Assembly (NCBI GenBank): GCA_020850915.1
Contig: JADZDV010000467.1
Location: 1-5,511, forward strand
Reading direction: 5' to 3'
DNA from: Chloroflexota bacterium
GTDB lineage: Bacteria > Chloroflexota > UBA6077 > JADZDV01
Length of the DNA: 5,511 nt
Part shown: positions 1 through 5,339 of the stretch, piece by piece
Layout: each line of letters starts with the position of its first letter
Position numbering within the stretch: the first letter of the stretch is position 1
Program-made: the position numbers and the translations under genes
Notes under the pieces: model-generated
Seen by the model: the letters and a program-made list of their open reading frames with translations, nothing else
What the model was told of the DNA's origin: nothing
Databases searched by the model: none

Positions 1-2
1 CC

Positions 3-73
3 GTGTGTCCGCCCTTGCGATCGCAGATGGCCACGAGTTCTTGAGAACCTGACTCGAAGGCGGGCGGACACGC
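3..73. repeat. Long inverted repeat with nested palindromes
   Basis: GTGTCCGCCC at 5-14 is exactly complementary to GGGCGGACAC at 62-71. One G-T and one G-C pair (4/72 and 3/73) extend the stem to 12 pairs. The 47-base interior holds the perfect palindrome TGCGATCGCA at 16-25 and a small stem CGAGT/ACTCG at 34-38/52-56; an alternative stem GTTCT/AGAAC lies at 37-41/44-48. There is no T-run on either side, so a classical intrinsic terminator is not supported. It could be a structured 3' end of a gene to the left, a regulatory RNA element or a dispersed intergenic repeat. The structure is seen directly; its function is unknown. Confidence 0.45.
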
Positions 74-421
74 CGGTCCGACCCTACCAGTCGTGGGATG
101 ACCCGAGAAATCGGCCCGCTTCAGCAAGAATCGGTCACACCTGGGGTGGAGGGGTTGATCCGCTTCATTCGTCGGTTTCAGGCCGTGTGCCTGTCTCACT
201 GGCGATACACATTCTGCTCGGCGCGTGCGGCAGCGCTCATCCAGACCCGACGCGGGGCCGGATACTACTGCGCGCCTAAGCCCAGGAAGACGCTGGAGAG
301 CTTGGGCCGAGTCTAGGCCACGGGAGCCGGACGCCGCGTAGGACGCAATCGCGCTGAGGGCGCTCGGTCGTCCAGGGATGCTCTGGGATCGCCGCGGACA
401 GGACGTCATCGGGCACGGCGG

Positions 422-427
422 TATACT
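422..427 (+). promoter_or_regulatory. Candidate -10 box (TATACT) for the DUF815 gene
   Basis: TATACT matches the sigma-A/70 -10 consensus at five of six positions and is an AT-rich island in GC-rich DNA. A transcript from here would start near 434 and give a leader of about 40 bases before the ATG at 474. I see no good TTGACA-like -35 at 16-18 bases upstream, and no extended -10 TG. The box lies inside the longer reading frame that could begin at 378, which favours the downstream start. Confidence 0.4.
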
Positions 428-465
428 TGCTCGCTGGCGCCGCTCGCGAAGGGCGGGCAGAGGCC

Positions 466-470
466 GGAGG
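466..470 (+). promoter_or_regulatory. Ribosome binding site that sets the DUF815 start
   Basis: GGAGG ends three bases before the ATG at 474. The spacing is shorter than usual, but this is the only strong Shine-Dalgarno match near a start in this frame, so it favours 474 over the in-frame ATG at 378, which has none. Confidence 0.5.
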
Positions 471-473
471 AAT

Positions 474-1853
474 ATGTCCGTCTCATCACAGGGCGCCGCG
501 CTGCGCGACTTGCTCTCCGAGGCGCGGCGCCAGGCTACGGGCCTGGCGCTCTTTGGCGGCGTCCTGGCCGATCCGATTGGCGAGAGCCTGCTCGAGCTGG
601 TGGACGCGCTGCTCAGCGGCCAGGCGCAGCTTGCCCAGGAGAAGCGGGCACGGCTGTTCGGCCTGCTCGCGGCGGAAGCGGAGCTCTATCCAGAGCAGCT
701 CGTCGGCGACGCCTGGCAGAACCACCTGCTCGACCGGCTGCTGCTGGACGAGAACCCGTTTTCGCTCAAGGCGCAGCACGGCGGCGCCGAGGCGATTGGC
801 CAGGCGCTGTGGTCCCAGGCGCGCTGGGACCTGACCGCCCTGCGCACGCTGTTCCAGCTATCGGCGGCGCGCCTGGGCGAGGTGGCGGCCACGATCGAAG
901 ACCTCGGAGCGAGCTGGGTCTCCTGGGAGCGGCTGGCGCCGCTCGAGCGCGGCGTCGCGCTCCACACCGAGGCGACGCGCGGCCTGAAACGAACCTTCGC
1001 CGCCACCGCGGACTGGTCGGCGCTCGCGGAAGCGCTGGCGGCTCACTTCTCCGTCGAGGGATCGGGTGTTTTTGGCCGATACCGCGCATTCCGCTGGTCT
1101 CGGCGCGGCTCGGTTGGCCATCTGGAGGGCATCGCCGACCCCGATCCGATTCGCCTGGACGAGCTGATCGGCTACGACCGCGAGCGGGAGCTGCTGATCG
1201 AGAACACCGAGCAGTTCATCGACGGTTATCCGGCCAACAACGTGCTGCTGTTCGGCGATCGCGGCACGGGCAAGTCCTCGACGATCAAGGCGCTGCTGCA
1301 CGCGTACGCGCCGCGGGGCTTGCGGCTGATCGAGCTGCCAAAGCAGCTCCTTGCCGACTTCACTCAGGTCATGGCGCTCGTTCGCGGCCGGCGTGAGCGG
1401 TTCGTGCTGTTCGTGGACGACCTCTCGTTCGACGAGCACGAGACGGTCTACAAAGAGCTGAAGGCGATGCTCGAGGGCGGCGTGGAGGCGCGGCCGGACA
1501 ACGTCGTGATCTACGCGACGAGCAACCGCCGGCACCTGATTGTCGAGAGGTGGTCGGATCACGATGCCTCATCCGACACGGAGATCCACCAGATGGACAG
1601 CGTTCAGGAGAAGCTCTCGCTCTCGGACCGGTTCGGAGTCCGGCTGTTCTTCATGTCGCCTGACCAGGCCCGCTACCTGGCCATCGTGCGCGGCCTCGTC
1701 GCGCAGCGCGGGCTGGCTATCGAGGACCACGAGCTGGAGCGCCAGGCGATCCAGTGGGCTACCTGGCAAAATGGCCGTAGCGGGCGCACGGCGCGACAGT
1801 TCGTGGACCATCTGACCGGTCGCCTGCGAGCGCGATTGTCAGGGCAACGCTAA
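474..1853 (+). CDS. DUF815-family AAA+ ATP-binding protein
   Basis: This 459-residue protein belongs to the DUF815 group of P-loop ATPases, whose cellular role is not established. Residues 1-200 are mostly helical and leucine/alanine-rich, matching the variable N-terminal half of the family. The AAA+ core follows: the typical lead-in RLDELIGYDRE at 227-237, the Walker A motif GDRGTGKSS at 261-269 (Lys267), the Walker B strand VLFVDD at 311-316 followed by LSFDE, the sensor-1-like segment YATSNRRHL at 348-355 (Asn351), and an SLSDRFG motif at 382-388 whose Arg386 is a candidate arginine finger. The C-terminal lid contains SGRTARQF at 436-443, a sensor-2-like arginine region. No signal peptide or membrane segment is visible, so it is probably cytoplasmic. 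An in-frame ATG at 378 would add 32 residues, but these are Arg/Gly-rich, overlap the candidate promoter and lack an RBS. The FAH gene starts 33 bases downstream, so the two may be cotranscribed. Family assignment is firm; biological role is unknown. Confidence 0.9.
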   Translation: MSVSSQGAALRDLLSEARRQATGLALFGGVLADPIGESLLELVDALLSGQAQLAQEKRARLFGLLAAEAELYPEQLVGDAWQNHLLDRLLLDENPFSLKAQHGGAEAIGQALWSQARWDLTALRTLFQLSAARLGEVAATIEDLGASWVSWERLAPLERGVALHTEATRGLKRTFAATADWSALAEALAAHFSVEGSGVFGRYRAFRWSRRGSVGHLEGIADPDPIRLDELIGYDRERELLIENTEQFIDGYPANNVLLFGDRGTGKSSTIKALLHAYAPRGLRLIELPKQLLADFTQVMALVRGRRERFVLFVDDLSFDEHETVYKELKAMLEGGVEARPDNVVIYATSNRRHLIVERWSDHDASSDTEIHQMDSVQEKLSLSDRFGVRLFFMSPDQARYLAIVRGLVAQRGLAIEDHELERQAIQWATWQNGRSGRTARQFVDHLTGRLRARLSGQR

Positions 1854-1886
1854 ATGGTGGCTGGCGGCTGCAACGGGAGGGTCTGA

Positions 1887-2885
1887 ATGAAGCTGGTGAC
1901 CTACGAGCTGTTCACGCCGATCGGCGCCGTTCGGCGCGTCGGTGCGTTGCTGGACGACGCCCTGATCGTGGACCTGCTGGCAGCTTGCGAGACGCAGCTC
2001 GCCGCGAAGCACCGTCGCGCCGAGGCGCACGCCCGGGCCCACGCGCTCATTCCGTTCGACATGGTCCGCTTCCTGCGTCGCGGCGAGGAGGCGATGGAAG
2101 CGGCCTGGGAGGCGTTGTGCTTCGTCGAGCAGAGCCGCGAGCGCATCGGAATCGATGGGCAGACCCTGATCTTCGACATGGACGAGGCGCGTTTGCTATC
2201 GCCCCTGCCCCGACCAAGCTCGATCCGGGACTTCATCTGCTTCGAGCAGCACATCAAGAACGGCTTCGAGAGGATGAACATCGGTCCGGTGCCGGAGGCG
2301 TGGTATCGGATTCCAGCGTACTACAAGGGCAACCCGCACAGCGTGATCGGACACGACCAGGATGTGATCTGGCCGTCCTTCTCGGAATCGCTCGACTACG
2401 AGCTGGAGCTCGCCATCGTGATCGGCAAGCCCGGTAAGAACATCCCGCAATCGGCTGCCAGGAGCTACGTCGCTGGTTACACGATCTTCAACGACATCTC
2501 TGCGCGCGACGTCCAGGGCCCCGAGATGAGCGTCGGGCTCGGGCCGTCGAAGAGCAAGGACTTCGACACTGGCAACATTCTCGGTCCCTGTCTGGTCACA
2601 CCTGACGAGTTCGATGGGCGAAGCGCTCGTATGGTGGCGCGCGTCAACGGTGAAGTGTGGTCAGAGGGCAATTTGAGCGACATGCACTACTCGTTCGAGG
2701 ATCTGATCGTGTACGTCTCGAAGGACGAGACGCTCCGCCCCGGCGACGTCTTCGGCTCCGGCACGGTCGGGTTCGGCTGCGGGCTCGAGCTGGGTCGCTC
2801 GCTGACGCCAGGCGACATCGTGGAGCTCGAGGTCGAAGGTGTTGGTATCCTGCGCAATCGGATCACGCGTCCCACTCAGGCCTGA
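1887..2885 (+). CDS. Fumarylacetoacetate hydrolase (FAH) family protein
   Basis: This 332-residue enzyme has the FAH fold, which hydrolyses or isomerises C-C bonds in beta-diketo or 2-hydroxy-dienoate acids using one divalent metal. The active site looks complete. RDFICFEQH at 114-122 supplies Asp115 and His122, spaced like Asp126 and His133 of mouse FAH. DYELELAIVIG at 170-180 supplies metal ligands Glu172 and Glu174, and FNDISARDVQ at 201-210 supplies Asp203. SKSKDFDTGN at 221-230 supplies a conserved lysine, and GSGTVGFGCGLE at 290-301 is the C-terminal substrate loop. Residues 1-100 form the usual N-terminal region. Length fits the bacterial single-domain plus N-terminal type. The ATG has a strong GGGAGG six bases upstream (1875-1880). 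The natural substrate cannot be read from sequence; homologues act in aromatic catabolism (for example homoprotocatechuate degradation), but no other gene of such a pathway is in view. Confidence 0.92.
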   Translation: MKLVTYELFTPIGAVRRVGALLDDALIVDLLAACETQLAAKHRRAEAHARAHALIPFDMVRFLRRGEEAMEAAWEALCFVEQSRERIGIDGQTLIFDMDEARLLSPLPRPSSIRDFICFEQHIKNGFERMNIGPVPEAWYRIPAYYKGNPHSVIGHDQDVIWPSFSESLDYELELAIVIGKPGKNIPQSAARSYVAGYTIFNDISARDVQGPEMSVGLGPSKSKDFDTGNILGPCLVTPDEFDGRSARMVARVNGEVWSEGNLSDMHYSFEDLIVYVSKDETLRPGDVFGSGTVGFGCGLELGRSLTPGDIVELEVEGVGILRNRITRPTQA

Positions 2886-3387
2886 GCGATTCGCGAGGCG
2901 CGGGGCGGCGTGGCGGTGTCGCGTTGGCATCGCCGTGGTGTGCTCGCTCCTGGCTGGCGGCGGGCCGGCGATGGCACAGACGGAGCCAGCCACGCCGGAC
3001 CTGGCCGCCGCCCTGCCAGCAATCGTCACGCGGGTGATCGCCGGCGACACCCTGGACGTCCACATGCGGGGCGTTCGGACCGGCGTCGGCTATCTCGGCG
3101 TCGAGACACCTCCCTCGAACACGCCCTGCGGCCAGATGGCCCTCGAGCGAAATCGCCAACTGGCCGCGTCGGCCGTCCTGCTCCTGCCCGAGCCTGGGCT
3201 GGATCTCGATGACCGCGCCCGTCGGCTCTTTTACGCCTATACGGAGGACGGGCTCTCCATCGACGAGACGCTCGTTCGCGAGGGGCTGGGCCTGGCGGCT
3301 CGAACCCAGGCAAGCCACGGCGCCGCTCTGCTCTCGCTCGAGGCGGACGCGGCCCAGGAGGCGCGCGGCTGCCTGTGGGGCGGCTGA
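2839..3387 (+). CDS. Secreted staphylococcal-nuclease-like (SNase) domain protein, probably catalytically altered
   Basis: This 182-residue protein resembles thermonuclease/SNase-fold proteins, an OB-fold family that cleaves DNA and RNA when active. A basic N-terminal region (residues 10-28) and a hydrophobic segment (about 29-40) lead to AMA before Gln47, a plausible signal peptidase I site, so export is likely. The SNase domain follows: VTRVIAGDTLDV at 63-74, VGYLGVETPP at 83-92, DDRARRLFYAY at 124-134, IDETLVREGLGLA at 141-153 and a terminal GCLWGG. Against staphylococcal nuclease, Asp21 (here Asp70) and Arg87 (here Arg128) are kept, but Arg35 is Gly84, Asp40 is Glu89 and Glu43 is Pro92, so normal nuclease activity is doubtful. 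Cys97 and Cys178 could form a disulfide. The start is uncertain: GTG 2839 overlaps the FAH gene by 47 bases and lacks a strong RBS, but later in-frame starts such as GTG 2935 would remove the basic part of the signal peptide. The domain assignment is more certain than the start or activity. Confidence 0.75.
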   Translation: MLVSCAIGSRVPLRPERFARRGAAWRCRVGIAVVCSLLAGGGPAMAQTEPATPDLAAALPAIVTRVIAGDTLDVHMRGVRTGVGYLGVETPPSNTPCGQMALERNRQLAASAVLLLPEPGLDLDDRARRLFYAYTEDGLSIDETLVREGLGLAARTQASHGAALLSLEADAAQEARGCLWGG

Positions 3388-3426
3388 GGGCCGCTCCGGC
3401 CGCGGGTGGACGTGGTCCGCGGCCCT
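3387..3426. terminator. GC-rich hairpin between convergent genes
   Basis: AGGGCCGC at 3387-3394 is complementary to GCGGCCCT at 3419-3426. An alternative stem, GGCCGCGG at 3398-3405 with CCGCGGCC at 3417-3424, adds two G-T pairs and has a short loop. The two folds share the right arm and cannot coexist. The hairpin lies between the stop of the SNase-like gene and the stop of the GerW-like gene, where a shared bidirectional terminator would be expected. No T-run follows on either strand, so it is not a canonical intrinsic terminator. Confidence 0.4.
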
Positions 3427-3438
3427 GTACAAGACGAC

Positions 3439-3864
3439 CTACCGCTTCCCTCGCAGCTTCGAGACGATCGAGCCAATCCCGGCCAGCAGCACCGCGGTCG
3501 CCACGGCGGAAGCCAGAATGATCTTCACTTCGTCGACGTCGTGGATCGCTCGAAACCGGGCCTGCCCGCCTGAGATCTCGATGAAGCCGACTGGCCTCAC
3601 CGAGACACCCCCGCCCCCGCCCGACCCGGAGCCGGCGCCTGGCGTGCCTTCACCCCCACTGCCACCGCCCCCACCAAAACCCCACGACGCTTTCGCCACT
3701 GGCACGACCGTCACGCCCTCGCGCTCGACCGGCTGTCCGAAAATGTTCGCGCTCTGCACGCTCGCGCCCAGTCGCTGCGCCAGTCGCTCGGCGAGCGACT
3801 CCGGGCCTGGCGCGAGCGAGTCAAGCTCAGACCGGGGAAAGATCGGCTCGTGTCCCTGTGCCAC
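3439..3864 (-). CDS. GerW/YtfJ-family protein with C-terminal membrane segment
   Basis: This 141-residue protein matches the GerW (YtfJ) family, named after a Bacillus spore protein but widespread in bacteria that do not sporulate. The signature is IFGQPVEREGVTVVPVAKAS followed by WGFGGGGG (residues 41-68). A long Gly/Ser-rich linker runs to about residue 86, then VSVRPVGFIEIS (87-98), the conserved closing strand. After this the protein carries a hydrophobic helix at about 113-134 and the basic tail SKLRGKR, predicting a single C-terminal membrane anchor with a cytoplasmic end. The start is GTG at 3864, with GGAGG six bases upstream; the frame stays open much further upstream, but only as an antisense shadow of the amidohydrolase gene. 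It faces the SNase-like gene tail to tail and diverges from the amidohydrolase gene. Its function outside spore-formers is not established, and no sporulation gene is in view. Confidence 0.88.
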   Translation of the reverse strand: MAQGHEPIFPRSELDSLAPGPESLAERLAQRLGASVQSANIFGQPVEREGVTVVPVAKASWGFGGGGGSGGEGTPGAGSGSGGGGGVSVRPVGFIEISGGQARFRAIHDVDEVKIILASAVATAVLLAGIGSIVSKLRGKR

Positions 3865-3870
3865 GTCGGG

Positions 3871-3875
3871 CCTCC
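3871..3875 (-). promoter_or_regulatory. Ribosome binding site that sets the GerW-like start
   Basis: On the minus strand GGAGG is followed by CCCGAC and then the GTG start at 3864, giving ideal six-base spacing. No ATG fits the conserved N-terminus in this frame, so this site decides the start. The same block, inverted and nearly identical, serves the divergent amidohydrolase gene. Confidence 0.75.
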
Positions 3876-3895
3876 AGCGGGAGATTTCCCAGAGG

Positions 3896-3904
3896 TCTAT
3901 ACTA
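3896..3904. promoter_or_regulatory. Shared AT-rich promoter core between divergent genes
   Basis: On the plus strand TATACT at 3898-3903 matches the -10 consensus at five of six positions. It would start a transcript near 3910, about 24 bases before the amidohydrolase GTG. On the minus strand the overlapping TAGTAT (3904 to 3899) keeps the key TA..AT bases and sits about 35 bases before the GerW-like start. This is the main AT-rich stretch in the 69-base gap, so both genes may be transcribed from overlapping divergent promoters. No clear -35 element is visible for either direction. Confidence 0.4.
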
Positions 3905-3922
3905 GCGCCCCGAAGGACTCCC

Positions 3923-3927
3923 GGAGG
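3923..3927 (+). promoter_or_regulatory. Ribosome binding site that sets the amidohydrolase start
   Basis: GGAGG is followed by CCCGTT and the GTG at 3934, giving six-base spacing. This supports GTG 3934 over an in-frame ATG at 3850, which lies inside the GerW-like gene, upstream of the candidate promoter, and would add 28 residues foreign to the amidohydrolase family. Confidence 0.75.
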
Positions 3928-3933
3928 CCCGTT

Positions 3934-5172
3934 GTGGATGTACTGATCGCGGCAGCGCGTCTGTTCGACGGGACCGGCGCGCCGCCGCTGGAAGGCGCCG
4001 CGGTAATCGTGGCCGACGGTCGGATCAAGGCGGTCGGAGCAACGGCGGATCTTGCTGTCCTGGCGAGTGGTGCGCAGCGTGTGGATTACCCTGAGTGCAC
4101 CCTGCTCCCGGGGCTGATCGACTCGCACGTCCATCTCGCGTTCAGCGCCAGCCCGCAACCACTTCGCGACCTGCTCGCTGAAGACGACCGCTACCTCTTG
4201 CTCCGGGCCGTCCAGGGAGCGCAGCTCGCGTTGCGAGCGGGCGTGACGACCGTCAAGGACCTCGGCGATCGCGGGGGAGTGGCGCTGTCGCTCCGGAAGG
4301 TGATCGCCGACGGCCTGCTGCCGGGCGCCAGAGTCCTCACCTCGGGCCCAGCCATCACGACCACGGGCGGCCACTGCTACTGGCTGGGCGGCGAGGCCGA
4401 CACGGCGGACGAGCTTCGCAGGAAGGCGCGCCAGCTCGCGAAGGACGGTGTGGATCTCATAAAGGTCATGGCGTCTGGCGGACGCATGACGCCCACCAGC
4501 GACGTGACGGCCTCGCAGTACCAGCCCGAGCAGTTGCGTGCGCTGGTGGAAGAGTCGCACCGGCTGCACCGAACGGTTGTTGCGCACTGCCACGCCGCCA
4601 CGTCCGTTCGGGACGCGGTGGCGGCCGGTGTGGATGTTATCGAGCATGGGAGCTGGATCTCGCCCCAGGCCGGCGACCTGGTGGCACTTGACGAGGACGT
4701 TGCGCGGCAGATGGCGGCCCAGGGCACGTACCTCGACCCCACCCTCTCGACCCAGGCGAGCTTCATAGGCCTCGACACTGAGCAGCTCACGCTGGGCCAG
4801 CGCGAGCTGCGCACGGCACGACCGCGCGTGCTGGCCGCGCACCGGCGGTCGATCGAGCTCGGCGTGCCCATTGCCGCCGGGACAGACGCGGGCGCGACGC
4901 GCGTGCCGCTCGACAGCCTGCCGGGCGAGCTGACGCTCCTGCGGGAGCTGCTCGGGCTCTCGCCCGCCGAGGCGATCGTAGCAGCCACTCTGAACGGTGC
5001 TCGCTCGACGCGGCTCGAGCACGAGATTGGGACTCTCCGCCCGGGACGCCGCGCGGACCTGCTGCTGGTGGAAGGCGATCCACTCGAGGACCTCTCTGAC
5101 CTGCGGCGGGTCCGAGCCGTCTACAAGGACGGGGTCCTGGAAGTCGAGAACGGGCGACTGGTCCGGAGCTGA
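3934..5172 (+). CDS. Metal-dependent amidohydrolase (prolidase/imidazolonepropionase-like)
   Basis: This 412-residue cytoplasmic enzyme of the amidohydrolase superfamily hydrolyses a C-N bond with a metal centre inside a TIM barrel. The N-terminal beta-sandwich begins at once (VDVLIAAARLFDGTG, residues 1-15). Metal-site motifs appear in order: LLPGLIDSHVHLAF at 57-70 (His65, His67), DLIKVMASGG at 174-183 (Lys177, candidate carboxylated lysine bridging two metals), TVVAHCHA at 214-221 (His218, His220), VIEHGS at 235-240 (His238) and AGTDAG at 315-320 (Asp318). The C-terminal part has LSPAEAIVAATLNGAR and GTLRPGRRADLLLVEGDP, typical of the fold's return to the sandwich. The ITTTGGHCYWLGG segment at 141-153 points to the subgroup that includes Xaa-Pro dipeptidases of the Sgx9260 type, so a dipeptide or acylated amino acid substrate is possible, but specificity cannot be read. 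The active site appears intact. It has its own candidate promoter and diverges from the GerW-like gene. Confidence 0.92.
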   Translation: MDVLIAAARLFDGTGAPPLEGAAVIVADGRIKAVGATADLAVLASGAQRVDYPECTLLPGLIDSHVHLAFSASPQPLRDLLAEDDRYLLLRAVQGAQLALRAGVTTVKDLGDRGGVALSLRKVIADGLLPGARVLTSGPAITTTGGHCYWLGGEADTADELRRKARQLAKDGVDLIKVMASGGRMTPTSDVTASQYQPEQLRALVEESHRLHRTVVAHCHAATSVRDAVAAGVDVIEHGSWISPQAGDLVALDEDVARQMAAQGTYLDPTLSTQASFIGLDTEQLTLGQRELRTARPRVLAAHRRSIELGVPIAAGTDAGATRVPLDSLPGELTLLRELLGLSPAEAIVAATLNGARSTRLEHEIGTLRPGRRADLLLVEGDPLEDLSDLRRVRAVYKDGVLEVENGRLVRS

Positions 5173-5279
5173 CCGAGACGGGGAGCCGCGGGGTCCGCCA
5201 GGCTTTCGACCGCCACGCGGACTCACTCCGGGGCAGACAGCTTCACCTCCCTCAGCCAGGCGGAGAAGGATGCCCTCAA

Positions 5280-5316
5280 CCCGGGCTCAGCGCCGTGCCC
5301 GGACCGCGGGCCCGGG
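5280..5316. terminator. Strong hairpin in the second convergent gap
   Basis: CCCGGGCTC at 5280-5288 pairs with GGGCCCGGG at 5308-5316 through nine pairs, one of them G-T, enclosing 19 bases. It lies between the stop of the amidohydrolase gene at 5172 and the stop of the minus-strand ligase gene at 5340, a sensible place for a shared transcription end. No T-run follows in either direction. I see no gene in the rest of the 167-base gap. Confidence 0.35.
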
Positions 5317-5339
5317 GCGAGCGCGAGGAAGAGGCTGAC

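Larger units (their letters stand above)
1..473. other. Left intergenic region without a convincing gene
   Basis: No frame here encodes a recognisable protein. A plus-strand ATG frame at 98-316 (72 residues), a plus frame open from the edge to 279, and a minus frame open from a GTG at 199 to the left edge all have low-complexity, Arg/Pro/Gly-rich or patternless translations and no good ribosome binding site. The minus frame also uses A or T in roughly a third of its third codon positions, more than expected of genes in DNA this GC-rich. What can be seen is a 12-pair inverted repeat at 3-14/62-73, a perfect palindrome at 16-25, a weak hairpin at 280-307 and a TATACT box at 422-427. I saw no tRNA-like cloverleaf on either strand. 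Confidence 0.6.

Noticed and set aside
1..199. Minus-strand frame from a GTG at 199 running off the left edge, ending in VAICDRKGGHT
   Set aside because: No RBS before the GTG, about a third of third codon positions are A or T, and no family is recognisable. It cannot be excluded that a later GTG at 34 starts a real gene to the left, but too little is visible.
280..307. Seven-pair hairpin GCCCAGG/CTTGGGC in the intergenic region
   Set aside because: It has one G-T pair, a 14-base loop, no T-run and no gene ending nearby, so it is within what GC-rich DNA gives by chance.
98..316. 72-residue plus-strand frame in the left intergenic region
   Set aside because: No ribosome binding site, no recognisable motif, and a translation rich in Arg without domain-like pattern. 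The opposite strand is equally open here, as is common in GC-rich noncoding DNA.
378..473. Upstream extension of the DUF815 gene from ATG 378
   Set aside because: The added 32 residues are Arg/Gly-rich, the ATG lacks an RBS, and the segment contains the candidate promoter and the GGAGG for ATG 474.
3209..3946. 245-residue plus-strand frame opposite the GerW-like gene
   Set aside because: Proline- and serine-rich translation is the antisense of the glycine linker; it has no motif or RBS and overlaps three better-supported genes.
3865..5226. Upstream extension of the GerW-like frame to a 595-residue protein
   Set aside because: The extension is the antisense of the amidohydrolase gene; its translation is Arg-rich and patternless, while the plus strand encodes a complete enzyme with all catalytic motifs. 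The GerW family also has short members that fit GTG 3864.
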